Shown piece after piece: positions 1 to 7,805 of a stretch of 64,000 nt of DNA. The DNA comes from Lachnospiraceae bacterium (lineage in GTDB: Bacteria > Bacillota > Clostridia > Lachnospirales > Lachnospiraceae). Location of the stretch: contig JAFLTE010000012.1 in the NCBI GenBank assembly GCA_022510565.1, forward strand, positions 17,017 through 81,016, in the 5' to 3' direction. The first letter of the stretch is position 1. Every line of letters begins with the position of its first letter. The notes below the pieces were generated by a model. It searched no databases. It was not told the origin of the DNA and saw only the letters and a list, made by a program, of their open reading frames with translations. Both the position numbers and the translations under genes were made by a program.

Positions 1-2
1 AG

Positions 3-560
3 TTGATGGAAGATGAGGAGAAAGCCAATGTGTTGGTGCAGGAGGATAATCCTGTTATGGCGAGTGCCTCGGAGATTATCGGCGAGGGTGCGTTTATAGA
101 CGAAGATGAAGAAGACGGTGCTTTTGACCGGTACGAGGGTGAAGATATGGGAGAGCCGGCGGGTGAAGTGGCAGAAGCCACGGACGATTTTATGCCGATT
201 ACTCCAAGAAGAGTAGAAATCATCCATCAGCCTGACGGTGACTATGTGGCGGATGAACAGAATGATATTTCTACCAGCGAGGCATTTGCAAGTATGGGAT
301 TCTTTGCACCGAGGTCAGAAGGGTCCGAGGAATCCGGCAGAAGGACGAGGCCGAGAAGAAGTTCCAGAAGAGAGCGGGCGCAGGAAAATGTAGCTTCCGT
401 TGACATACAATTTGCCAGGGAGAAAGATAACGGGCGTAATAGTAATGAGAGAATACTGGAACTGCACAAGGCCGGCAAGTCAAACATGGCGATTGCCAAG
501 GAGTTGGGATTAGGACTTGGCGAAGTGAAATTGGTCATTGATTTATTTGAAGGAGTGTAA
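3..560 (+). CDS. DUF6115-like protein, probably 5'-truncated by the window edge
   Basis: The open frame begins at the window edge (TTG at 3, ATG at 6), so the true start may lie upstream and the N-terminus may be missing. The visible 185 residues are very acidic up to about residue 100, then a basic Arg/Ser-rich linker, then a C-terminal helix-turn-helix-like segment (about 143-185, with ELHKAGKSNMAIAKELGLG). That tail resembles the DUF6115 proteins that in Lachnospiraceae lie near flagellar or rpsB genes; this is recalled, not searched. It is followed after 34 bases by the MltG-like gene. Molecular role unknown. Confidence 0.6.
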   Translation: MMEDEEKANVLVQEDNPVMASASEIIGEGAFIDEDEEDGAFDRYEGEDMGEPAGEVAEATDDFMPITPRRVEIIHQPDGDYVADEQNDISTSEAFASMGFFAPRSEGSEESGRRTRPRRSSRRERAQENVASVDIQFAREKDNGRNSNERILELHKAGKSNMAIAKELGLGLGEVKLVIDLFEGV

Positions 561-594
561 AGATACGGGCAACCGGATAAAGGTGATGTGATAC

Positions 595-1281
595 ATGGAA
601 CGGAAATATTATTTACGCGGTTTAGGTCTTGGTATTGCAGTAACGGCTGTTATTATGGGAATAGCGCTGTCGGGTAATGATGCAATGACGAACGACGAAA
701 TCATAGCCAGAGCAAAAGAACTCGGTATGGTGGAAAATACTGTTTTATCAGGTGCAGACAGTGAAGATGTGGCGCAAGGAAATGCGGACGACGAGAATGC
801 CGCCTCGCCAAGTGTGCAGGATGATGCCGGCGATGTTCAGGTTGTTGAACCGACTGAGCAGGATGAAATGCAAAACGATGCCACGGATGTAGATGAACAG
901 GAAACAGAACCTGAACCTGAAACTGACGTAGAACCGGAGCAATCCGAAGCGGAAGATCCGGGTGATGAAGATGAAAATGTTATAGATGAAGAGGAACAGG
1001 ATGTCGTTCCGGAGCGCGAACCGGAGAACGGCAGAAATTCAGTGAACTCCAACGAATTAATTACTTCCGCCGCAGTTAAGACAATCGTTATAAACAGCGG
1101 TGACAGTTCCTACACGGTAGCCAAAAAACTGGAAGACGTGGGTGTTGTGGCTTCCGCGTCAACATTTGATACATTCCTGTGTCAGAATGGATATGATAAG
1201 CGGCTGCATACCGGTACTTTTTCCATTCCGGCGGATGCCAGTGATGAGCAGATTGCAAGAATTGTGACAGGTATGGAATAA
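595..1281 (+). CDS. Membrane-anchored YceG/MltG-like protein lacking the catalytic domain
   Basis: The 228-residue protein has one N-terminal membrane segment (about residues 9-27), a long Glu/Asp-rich linker (about 50-150), and a C-terminal module of about 70 residues (TIVINSGDSSYTVAKKLEDV...LHTGTFSIPADAS). That module matches the LysM-like first domain of the endolytic transglycosylase MltG. The MltG catalytic region that should follow is absent, since the frame stops at GME and an intrinsic terminator comes next. It probably binds or senses cell wall near the membrane and is unlikely to cut glycan. Genome pipelines may still call it an MltG-type transglycosylase. Confidence 0.7.
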   Translation: MERKYYLRGLGLGIAVTAVIMGIALSGNDAMTNDEIIARAKELGMVENTVLSGADSEDVAQGNADDENAASPSVQDDAGDVQVVEPTEQDEMQNDATDVDEQETEPEPETDVEPEQSEAEDPGDEDENVIDEEEQDVVPEREPENGRNSVNSNELITSAAVKTIVINSGDSSYTVAKKLEDVGVVASASTFDTFLCQNGYDKRLHTGTFSIPADASDEQIARIVTGME

Positions 1282-1320
1282 AGATATGTTATATAACAAT
1301 TTTAACGGCAAAATATGCGA

Positions 1321-1346
1321 AAACCCCTTGCAAAAGGGGTTTTTTT
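1321..1346 (+). terminator. Intrinsic terminator with GCAA tetraloop
   Basis: A perfect 9-bp stem (AAACCCCTT / AAGGGGTTT) closes a GCAA loop and runs into seven T. It ends the transcript of the MltG-like gene. The loop and downstream arm double as the start of the putative rpsB promoter. Confidence 0.9.
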
Positions 1347-1356
1347 ATGCTATTGT
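1328..1356 (+). promoter_or_regulatory. Putative rpsB promoter overlapping the terminator
   Basis: TTGCAA (1328-1333), a 17-base spacer and TATTGT (1351-1356) form a sigma-A-type promoter. Its -35 hexamer lies in the loop of the preceding terminator. Initiation near 1363 would give rpsB a leader of about 150 bases. Confidence 0.55.
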
Positions 1357-1362
1357 ATTTTA

Positions 1363-1511
1363 GTGTGCGTTAGCACGCAGGTAACAAGTAATCACATAGG
1401 TCAGTGTTTCGACATATTCATGTCGGCGCACACGCGGTTGCCGGTGCTTCTGACGCTGGAGTGGCAGCATGCGTAAGACATATGGAAGAAAAACCAAACG
1501 GAGGTAAAGAC
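1363..1511 (+). promoter_or_regulatory. Structured rpsB 5' leader
   Basis: The leader contains two clear hairpins, TGCGT-TAGC-ACGCA (1366-1379) and CGACAT-ATTC-ATGTCG (1410-1425), and more GC-rich sequence up to the ribosome binding site GGAGG near 1500. Ribosomal protein S2 leaders act in autoregulation in several bacteria; that role is inferred here from position and structure only. An in-frame GTG/ATG extension into this region is not needed for S2. Confidence 0.45.
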
Positions 1512-2285
1512 ATGAGCGTTATTTCAATGAAACAGTTACTGGAGGCAGGTGTACATTTCGGACACCAGACAAGAAGATGGAATCCTAAGATGGCTCCCTA
1601 TATCTTCACGGAGAGAAACGGAATCCACATCATCGACTTACAGAAGTCCGTAGGCAAGGTAGATGAGGCTTATAAGGCGGTATTCGACGTGGCTTCTCAG
1701 GGTGGAACCATTCTGTTTGTAGGTACAAAGAAGCAGGCACAGGACGCAGTTAAGACTGAGGCGGAGCGTTGCGGTATGTACTATGTCAATGAGAGATGGC
1801 TGGGCGGTATGCTTACCAACTTCAAGACCATTCGTTCCAGAATCGACAGACTTAAGGCAATCGAGGTAATGTCTGAGGACGGTACTTTTGACGTACTTCC
1901 CAAGAAGGAAGTTATCAAGATTAAGAAAGAGTGGGAGAAATTAGAGAAGAACTTAGGCGGAATTAAGAACATGACAAGAATTCCCGACTGTATCTTCGTC
2001 GTAGACCCTAAGAAAGAGAGAATCTGCGTTCAGGAAGCTCATACACTGGGTATTACGCTGATTGGTATCGGTGATACGAACTGCGACCCTGAGGAATTGG
2101 ATTATATTATTCCCGGCAATGACGATGCGATCAGAGCCGTTAAACTGATTGTTGCCAAGATGGCCGATGCCGTAATCGAAGCTAATCAGGGTGCTGAGGC
2201 ATATGTGGAAGAACAGGTTGAAGCAGGAGAAGCTGAAGACATAGAGGAAATCGCAGAAGAAGCTGAAGCAGTTGAGGCAGAGTAA
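1512..2285 (+). CDS. rpsB: 30S ribosomal protein S2
   Basis: The 257-residue product starts [19 protein letters not shown], the classic S2 opening, followed by [12 protein letters not shown], the [10 protein letters not shown] motif and [11 protein letters not shown]. It binds the head of the 30S subunit and recruits S1-type proteins or translation factors. The ATG at 1512 was chosen because GGAGG lies just upstream and family members start here. The frame is open up to 1404, but that extension has no family similarity. The tail is Glu/Ala-rich, as usual in Clostridia. It forms a pair with tsf, the universal order. Confidence 0.97.
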   Translation: MSVISMKQLLEAGVHFGHQTRRWNPKMAPYIFTERNGIHIIDLQKSVGKVDEAYKAVFDVASQGGTILFVGTKKQAQDAVKTEAERCGMYYVNERWLGGMLTNFKTIRSRIDRLKAIEVMSEDGTFDVLPKKEVIKIKKEWEKLEKNLGGIKNMTRIPDCIFVVDPKKERICVQEAHTLGITLIGIGDTNCDPEELDYIIPGNDDAIRAVKLIVAKMADAVIEANQGAEAYVEEQVEAGEAEDIEEIAEEAEAVEAE

Positions 2286-2295
2286 TAAATGCGAC

Positions 2296-2313
2296 ACATA
2301 ACACGTGTTATGT
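2296..2313. repeat. Perfect 18-bp palindrome between rpsB and tsf
   Basis: ACATAACACGTGTTATGT is perfectly self-complementary and lies 10 bases after the rpsB stop. In RNA it would form a small hairpin; in DNA it could be an operator. There is no T tract, so it is not a standard terminator. Confidence 0.7.
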
Positions 2314-2346
2314 ATTAGAGAATAGAGTTATCAGGAGGAAATATCG

Positions 2347-3285
2347 ATGGCTATTACAGCAGCAATGGTAAAAGAGTTAAGAGAAATGACCGGTGCGGGC
2401 ATGATGGATTGTAAGAAAGCCCTTGGCGAGACCAACGGCGATATGGATGCAGCGGTTGAGTATTTGAGAAAGAACGGACAGGCTAAGGCGGAAAAGAAGG
2501 CCGGCAGAATTGCAGCAGAAGGTCTTTGCCGCGTAGCGGTTAAGGATGATAAGACTGCAGCGGTAGTTGAAGTAAACTCCGAGACAGATTTCGTTGCTAA
2601 GAATGAGGATTTCCAGGCATATGTAGAGGCTGTGGCTAAGCAGGCAGTTGACTCTGATGCGGCTGATTTGGATGCTTTCCTTGCAGAGAAATGGCATTTG
2701 GATTCTTCTAAGACAGTGAAGGATGCTCTGGTTGACAAGATTGCAGTAATCGGTGAGAATCTTACAATCAGAAGATTTGAGAAAGTGGTTGCGAAGGACG
2801 GCTGTGCCGTATCTTATGTTCACGGTGGCGGAAGAATCGGTGTTATCGTGGAGGCGGCTACAGATGTAGTCAACGATGCGGTGAAAGAGGCGCTGACAAA
2901 TATTGCTATGCAGGTGGCAGCTCTGTATCCGAAGTATGTGTCCACCGACGAGGTATCCGAGGAGTATAAGGCACATGAGAAGGAAATTATCACGGAGCAG
3001 ATTAAGAATGATCCTAAGATGGCAGGCAAGCCGGATAAGGTAATCGAGGGCGCTGTCAACGGTCGTTTGAATAAGGAATTGAAGGAAGTATGTCTGTTAG
3101 AGCAGGTATATGTTAAGGCAGAGGACGGCAAGCAGACTGTAGCCAAGTATCTTGAGCAGGTTGCGAAAGATAACGGTGCAAACCTTTCTGTTAAGAGATT
3201 TGTTCGCTTCGAGACAGGTGAGGGTCTTGAGAAGAAAGAAGAAAACTTCGCAGAAGAAGTTGCAAAGCAGATGGCCGGGAACTAA
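2347..3285 (+). CDS. tsf: Elongation factor Ts
   Basis: The 312-residue product is the nucleotide exchange factor for EF-Tu. It opens with a UBA-like N-terminal domain carrying the signature LREMTGAGMMDCKKAL (about 11-26), followed by the TDFVAKNEDF motif (about 80-90) that contacts EF-Tu, and two core subdomains. Length is typical of EF-Ts in Firmicutes. The start follows AGGAGGAAATATCG at ideal spacing. It is co-transcribed with rpsB across a 61-base gap that holds a palindrome. Confidence 0.97.
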   Translation: MAITAAMVKELREMTGAGMMDCKKALGETNGDMDAAVEYLRKNGQAKAEKKAGRIAAEGLCRVAVKDDKTAAVVEVNSETDFVAKNEDFQAYVEAVAKQAVDSDAADLDAFLAEKWHLDSSKTVKDALVDKIAVIGENLTIRRFEKVVAKDGCAVSYVHGGGRIGVIVEAATDVVNDAVKEALTNIAMQVAALYPKYVSTDEVSEEYKAHEKEIITEQIKNDPKMAGKPDKVIEGAVNGRLNKELKEVCLLEQVYVKAEDGKQTVAKYLEQVAKDNGANLSVKRFVRFETGEGLEKKEENFAEEVAKQMAGN

Positions 3286-3362
3286 GGAGCAGCAGTTTCT
3301 TCACAGGATGTTCACAAAGCGGATAGGAATGCAATAGAGCCTATCAGAAGAGGAGAACGAAG

Positions 3363-3527
3363 ATGACACAGGAAGAAAAATTGGATGCAATTTTGGAAAC
3401 GGTTAAGGACATGAAGGCGCAGCTTGATAAACAGGATGAGCAGATCGAGTATGTGGTTGCCAGGTTAAATCACATGAGAGACAAAGCTCATGCCCAGAGA
3501 GAGCAGCAGACTGCATGGCCGAAATAA
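3363..3527 (+). CDS. Small charged coiled-coil protein, 54 aa
   Basis: A short ORF with a good ribosome binding site (AGAGGAGAACGAAG before the ATG) encodes 54 residues starting MTQEEKLDAILETVKDMKAQ. It has regular heptad spacing of I/L/M/V across residues 7-38, so it should form one long helix or coiled coil. It ends 33 bases before an intrinsic terminator, so it is the last gene of the rpsB-tsf transcript. I recognise no family; function unknown. Codon use and the ribosome binding site support a real gene. Confidence 0.65.
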   Translation: MTQEEKLDAILETVKDMKAQLDKQDEQIEYVVARLNHMRDKAHAQREQQTAWPK

Positions 3528-3560
3528 TGCGGTTCTTTAAAGAAAAAGGATTTATAAAGG

Positions 3561-3599
3561 CAGGATTGGCATCATGGGTATGGTGGCAGTCCTGTTTTT
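3561..3599 (+). terminator. Intrinsic terminator after tsf and the small ORF
   Basis: CAGGATTGGCATCAT (3561-3575) pairs with ATGGTGGCAGTCCTG (3580-3594), 14 of 15 positions counting G-U, around a 4-base loop, and is followed by TTTTTG. Confidence 0.85.
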
Positions 3600-3689
3600 G
3601 TTTGTAACTTCCTGTGGAGAAAGTCCGTTGCAATATATTCGGCAAAAAGCAATAGGATAATTTTTCTTGCGGTTTTTTCATAAAATTTC

Positions 3690-3718
3690 TTTTCGTATTT
3701 CATCAGATGTGATATAGT
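3690..3718 (+). promoter_or_regulatory. Putative promoter of the NodB deacetylase gene
   Basis: TTTTCG, a 17-base spacer and TATAGT (3713-3718). The -10 box is good and the -35 box weak. It sits between a terminator and a gene start, where a promoter is expected. Confidence 0.45.
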
Positions 3719-3744
3719 ATAAGAGAATATGGAATAAGGAGCAG

Positions 3745-4710
3745 ATGAATATGGCACAGACAGATGCCGGACAGGAAGACGAACAGGCAAAACGCCGACG
3801 GATTCGCCGACGGTTGAGGCTGCTGACATTCATCGTTCCGCTTTTCACGACACTGGTTCTCATGGGTATATGTATTTTTCTGGGGATCAGGCTGCATAAA
3901 GTTAAGGAAGAATTGCTTGATGCACAGGCCGTAATAAACGCAATGCCTGTTATGGAACAGGCGGAGAGTGTGGCAGAGCGTACTGTAGATGATGCCGAGG
4001 CATCGGTATATACGGTGTCCGGAGTGGATGAATACAAAAGAATCGGAATCGACGACGGGAGTTCTTCGGAAGAGGATGCAGGTATCCGCAAGGTGTACCT
4101 GACTTTTGATGACGGACCCAGCGGCAATACGAACCGGATTCTGGATATACTGGCTGACTATGATGTAAAAGCAACTTTCTTTGTCGTCGGGAAAGAGGAG
4201 GAAGAATATCAGGCGTTATACAAAAGAATCGTAGAGGAAGGGCATACATTGGCAATGCATTCCTACAGCCACAAGTACAGTGAGATATATCAGTCGGTAG
4301 AGAGTTACAGTGCTGATTTGAGTAAATTACAAGAATTTTTATATGATACTACAGGTGTCTGGTGTAGGTATTGCAGGTTTCCCGGCGGCAGCAGCAATAC
4401 GGTCAGTCGTGTGGACATGCATGAGTTGATTGCCTATCTGGATGATCAGGATATGACCTATTTTGATTGGAATATTTCATCCGGCGATGCTACCAATTCC
4501 TATCTCAGTGCATCTGATATTATCAGGAACTGCACCGTGAACCTCAAGGATTACGATGAGGCAATCATCCTGATGCACGATGCTTCCAATAAGAATTCTA
4601 CCGTGGAGGCATTGCCGAAGTTGATTGAGACGATTCAGGCAATGGAAGATACGAAGATCGTTCCGATTACAGATGATACGGAGCGGATTCACCATATAAG
4701 CAATGACTAA
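3745..4710 (+). CDS. Membrane-anchored polysaccharide (peptidoglycan) deacetylase, NodB family
   Basis: The 321-residue protein has a basic cytoplasmic start, one membrane segment (about 26-48), a spacer, and a C-terminal NodB domain outside the cell. All five NodB motifs are present: TFDDGPS (about 120-126, metal Asp), HSYSH (about 172-176, metal His pair), RFPGGSSN (about 211), DWN (about 240) and LMHDAS (about 276). This fits a PgdA-like N-acetylglucosamine deacetylase that protects cell wall from lysozyme; the exact substrate is inferred. The start follows AAGGAGCAG. The bactofilin gene begins 18 bases downstream, suggesting a shared cell-envelope role. Confidence 0.85.
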   Translation: MNMAQTDAGQEDEQAKRRRIRRRLRLLTFIVPLFTTLVLMGICIFLGIRLHKVKEELLDAQAVINAMPVMEQAESVAERTVDDAEASVYTVSGVDEYKRIGIDDGSSSEEDAGIRKVYLTFDDGPSGNTNRILDILADYDVKATFFVVGKEEEEYQALYKRIVEEGHTLAMHSYSHKYSEIYQSVESYSADLSKLQEFLYDTTGVWCRYCRFPGGSSNTVSRVDMHELIAYLDDQDMTYFDWNISSGDATNSYLSASDIIRNCTVNLKDYDEAIILMHDASNKNSTVEALPKLIETIQAMEDTKIVPITDDTERIHHISND

Positions 4711-4728
4711 AGAATGGAGGATGTGAGA

Positions 4729-5676
4729 ATGGGCTTTTTTTCTGATTTGAAGGAAGACTTATCACAAGCTGTAAATGAGTTGATGCCGGAAGAAGCGCTT
4801 GAAGAGGCGTTGGCAGGAGACGAAACGGCGCCGGATATGTCGTCCGAAGAACAACTTACCAATGAAGAACCGGTGACGGACGAGCCTTTAGAGACGTCGG
4901 ATGCTGTTGACTTAAGCAGCATGCTTGAACAATTGGAAGAGCCGGATGTAGCGGACGAGCCGTTGGAGGAGGCTGTGATTTCTCCCGACGATACGTTGGC
5001 ACTTACAGAAGATACATCATGGATGACAGAAGATACGGCAGCGGTTACTGAGGATGTGCAGGCAGCGGTAGAAGCGGAGCCTGAAGTGATGGCAGAGTCG
5101 ACAACAGAATTACAAGAGGATAATATAATAAGCGGATTGAGTGGAGAGGAAGAGAAAGCGATGGATGAACAAGCACAGGTACAGACACAGGCGTTAGCTA
5201 ATCGTGTAGCGGTGGATGAAACCGCGGTAGTAACGGAAGGAATGACAATAACGGGCGATATTATATCTGAGGGTTCCATGGAGTTGATCGGTACAGTGAA
5301 CGGCAATTTGGATATTCTCGGTAAGCTGAATATTACAGGTACTATTCAGGGTGACTCCAAGGCTGCAGAGATTTTCGCCGAGGGCGCAAAGATTACAGGT
5401 GAGGTCAACAGCCAGGGTAGTGTAAAGATTGGACAGAGCTCAGTGGTAATCGGTAACATTCAGGCTTCCAGTGCAGTGATCGCAGGTGCCGTTAAAGGTG
5501 ACATTGACGTACAAGGTCCGGTTATTTTGGATACGACAGCGATTGTTATGGGTAATATCAAGTCCAAATCCGTACAGATTAACAACGGTGCGGTCATTGA
5601 AGGTTTGTGTTCACAGTGTTATGCGGATGTAAATCCTACGTCCTTCTTTGAGGAGTTCAAGAAGAAAAAAGCGTGA
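4729..5676 (+). CDS. Bactofilin-type polymer-forming protein with long acidic N-terminus
   Basis: From the ATG at 4729 (GGAGG nine bases upstream; another in-frame ATG at 4714 is too close to that site) the product has 315 residues. Residues 1-165 are low-complexity and rich in Glu, Asp, Ala and Thr. Residues of about 167-300 form repeated short beta units (GDIISEGSMELIGTVNGNLD, then KITGEVNSQGSVKIGQ), typical of the right-handed beta helix of bactofilins. These assemble into filaments that scaffold cell-wall enzymes. A Lys-rich end (FKKKKA) closes the protein. Adjacency to a peptidoglycan deacetylase supports a wall-scaffold role. Confidence 0.85.
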   Translation: MGFFSDLKEDLSQAVNELMPEEALEEALAGDETAPDMSSEEQLTNEEPVTDEPLETSDAVDLSSMLEQLEEPDVADEPLEEAVISPDDTLALTEDTSWMTEDTAAVTEDVQAAVEAEPEVMAESTTELQEDNIISGLSGEEEKAMDEQAQVQTQALANRVAVDETAVVTEGMTITGDIISEGSMELIGTVNGNLDILGKLNITGTIQGDSKAAEIFAEGAKITGEVNSQGSVKIGQSSVVIGNIQASSAVIAGAVKGDIDVQGPVILDTTAIVMGNIKSKSVQINNGAVIEGLCSQCYADVNPTSFFEEFKKKKA

Positions 5677-5710
5677 AGTTCTACAAATCCAGAGCGGGAG
5701 AATATAGAAT

Positions 5711-6406
5711 ATGCGGCGTATACTGTTGAAACTAAGCGGAGAGGCATTGGCAGGCGACAAGAAGACGGGTTTTGACGAGGAGACGGTGCGCGGTGTGGCC
5801 GTGCAGGTCAAGGAACTGGTGGACGACGGAATTCAGGTGGGTATCGTAATCGGCGGCGGCAATTTTTGGCGCGGACGTTCCAGTGAGAATATTGACAGAA
5901 CGAAAGCAGACCAAATCGGTATGCTGGCGACGATTATGAATTGTATTTATGTATCTGAAATCTTTCGTTCCATCGGCATGATGACCAGTATCCTGACACC
6001 TTTTGAATGCGGCTCATTCACTAAGCTCTTTTCCAAGGATAGAGCGAATAAGTATTTTGCCAAAAATATGGTGGTTTTTTTTGCCGGAGGCACGGGACAT
6101 CCCTATTTCTCAACAGATACAGGAGTTGTTCTTCGGGCAATTGAGGTGGATGCGGACGTGATTCTGCTGGCGAAGGCTGTGGACGGCGTCTATGACGGCG
6201 ACCCGCGATGCCATCCTGATGCGAAGAAATACGATGAGGTTTCCATCGATGAGGTTATTGAGAAGAACCTACAAGTGGTGGATATGACTGCTTCGATTCT
6301 GGCAAGGGACAATAAGATGCCGATGTGGGTATTTGGCTTGAATGAAGAGAACAGTATTGTAAATACCATGAAAGGTAAATTTAGCGGTACGAAGGTGACC
6401 GTATAA
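5711..6406 (+). CDS. pyrH: UMP kinase
   Basis: The 231-residue amino-acid-kinase-fold protein phosphorylates UMP to UDP in pyrimidine nucleotide synthesis. It shows KLSGEALAGD (about 6-15), VIGGGNFWRGR (about 46-56), the FAGGTGHPYFSTDT motif (about 125-138) and DGVYDGDP near residue 160, all standard for hexameric bacterial PyrH. Length matches the family. It precedes frr by 26 bases, the conserved tsf-pyrH-frr order, although the deacetylase and bactofilin genes are inserted between tsf and pyrH here. Confidence 0.97.
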   Translation: MRRILLKLSGEALAGDKKTGFDEETVRGVAVQVKELVDDGIQVGIVIGGGNFWRGRSSENIDRTKADQIGMLATIMNCIYVSEIFRSIGMMTSILTPFECGSFTKLFSKDRANKYFAKNMVVFFAGGTGHPYFSTDTGVVLRAIEVDADVILLAKAVDGVYDGDPRCHPDAKKYDEVSIDEVIEKNLQVVDMTASILARDNKMPMWVFGLNEENSIVNTMKGKFSGTKVTV

Positions 6407-6432
6407 GCGAATGAAAGCTGGAGGAAGACAGT

Positions 6433-6984
6433 ATGGATGCAAGACTACAACCCTACGAGGAGAAAATGCAGAAGGCCTTCGATTATCTGGTGACCGATCT
6501 GGGCGCTATCAGAGCGGGGCGCGCTAATCCTCACGTTCTTGATAAGATTAAGGTGGACTATTACGGTACGCCCACACCGATTCAGCAGGTGGGCAATATT
6601 ACTGTTCCGGAGCCGAGGATGATTCAGATAGCACCTTGGGAGAAGAGTCTGATTAAGGAGATTGAGAAGGCGATTATGATGTCCGATGTCGGCATCACAC
6701 CGTCCAACGACGGAACATTGATTCGCCTTGTATTCCCGGAGCTGACAGAGGAGCGTCGTAAGGAATTAGTTAAAGATGTCAAGAAGCGTGGTGAGGACAG
6801 CAAGGTAGTAATCCGCAACGCGAGACGCGACGGTAATGATGCTTTTAAGAAATTAGCGAAGACGGAAGTCTCCGAGGATGAAATCAAAGAGTTAGAGGAT
6901 AATTTACAGAAGCTGACTGATAAATTCATCAAAGACATCGATAAGTTGGTGGAAGACAAATCCAAGGAAATTCTTACTGTGTAG
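6433..6984 (+). CDS. frr: Ribosome recycling factor
   Basis: The 183-residue product splits post-termination 70S ribosomes together with EF-G. Key features are AIRAGRANPHVLDKIKVDYYG, whose core (residues of about 26-45) is diagnostic, GNITVPEPRMIQIAPWEK, and DVKKRGEDSKVVIRNARRD, followed by a long three-helix C-terminus. Length is exact for RRF. It starts after GGAGGAAGACAGT and lies directly downstream of pyrH. Confidence 0.97.
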   Translation: MDARLQPYEEKMQKAFDYLVTDLGAIRAGRANPHVLDKIKVDYYGTPTPIQQVGNITVPEPRMIQIAPWEKSLIKEIEKAIMMSDVGITPSNDGTLIRLVFPELTEERRKELVKDVKKRGEDSKVVIRNARRDGNDAFKKLAKTEVSEDEIKELEDNLQKLTDKFIKDIDKLVEDKSKEILTV

Positions 6985-7022
6985 CAGCCTAAACGGGGCT
7001 GTGTTATAGCAACAGCGTATAG

Positions 7023-7060
7023 AGGGGATTGCAGAATGGAGATTCTGTCGTCCCTTTTCC
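7023..7060 (+). terminator. Weak terminator or attenuator between frr and uppS
   Basis: A 15-position imperfect stem (AGGGGATTGCAGAAT with ATTCTGTCGTCCCTT, loop GGAG) is followed by only TTTT and then CC. It may reduce read-through from frr into uppS rather than stop it fully. Confidence 0.5.
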
Positions 7061-7084
7061 TAATGTAAAGAGCGGAGGACGGAC

Positions 7085-7804
7085 ATGGAAGAGGGGATGA
7101 AAATTCCGAATCATGTAGCTATTATTCTGGACGGAAACGGCAGATGGGCTAAGAGTAAAGGAATGCCGCGCAATTACGGTCATGTTCAGGGTGCCAAGAC
7201 GGTGGAAGTTATCTGCGAGGAAGCATATCGGATGGGAATTCAGTACTTGACGGTATATGCCTTTTCTACGGAAAACTGGAACAGACCGAGCGACGAGGTG
7301 GAGGCCCTGATGGGGCTTTTGCGCAATTATATGAAAACTTGTCTTAAGACAGCAGCTAAAAATAACATGTGTGTTCGAATTATCGGAGATAAGACAGGGC
7401 TGGATGACGATATCAGAAACCGCATGGAGCAATTGGAGCAGGCGACTAAGGATAATACGGGGCTGCATTTTCAGATTGCCATCAACTACGGCGGCAGGGA
7501 TGAGATTGTCCGTGCTGTGCGTAAACTGGCGAATGCCGTCTCGGAAGGCGGTATGAGGGTGGATGAGATTACAGAGGAAGTGCTCAGCAATACGCTGGAC
7601 ACCCACGGACTTCCGGAGCCGGACTTGTTAATCCGCACGTGCAACGAGCAGCGTATCTCCAATTTTCTGCTGTGGCAGCTGGCCTACACCGAGTTTTATT
7701 TTACACCGGTGGCATGGCCCGATTTCTCTAAAGAAGAATTAGAGAAAGCAATCGAGGCATATAATAAAAGAGACAGACGTTACGGTCTGGTGAAGGAGGA
7801 ATAA
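7085..7804 (+). CDS. uppS: Isoprenyl transferase (undecaprenyl diphosphate synthase)
   Basis: The 239-residue cis-prenyltransferase condenses IPP units to make the C55 lipid carrier for cell wall synthesis. Signatures are ILDGNGRWAKSKGM (catalytic Asp near 17), YAFSTENWNRP (about 58-68), FQIAINYGGRDEI and the C-terminal EQRISNFLLWQLAYTEFYF. The usual RTSGEQ reads RTCNEQ here, a mild variant of the IPP-binding segment. It is followed one base later by cdsA, whose ribosome binding site overlaps the end of uppS. Confidence 0.95.
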   Translation: MEEGMKIPNHVAIILDGNGRWAKSKGMPRNYGHVQGAKTVEVICEEAYRMGIQYLTVYAFSTENWNRPSDEVEALMGLLRNYMKTCLKTAAKNNMCVRIIGDKTGLDDDIRNRMEQLEQATKDNTGLHFQIAINYGGRDEIVRAVRKLANAVSEGGMRVDEITEEVLSNTLDTHGLPEPDLLIRTCNEQRISNFLLWQLAYTEFYFTPVAWPDFSKEELEKAIEAYNKRDRRYGLVKEE

Positions 7805-7805
7805 G

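Noticed and set aside
1404..1511. N-terminal extension of ribosomal protein S2
   Set aside because: S2 proteins start at the ATG at 1512, which has a proper ribosome binding site; the upstream part is leader RNA.
3152..3337. 61-codon plus-strand frame over the tsf 3' end
   Set aside because: Overlaps tsf in another frame, basic shadow composition.
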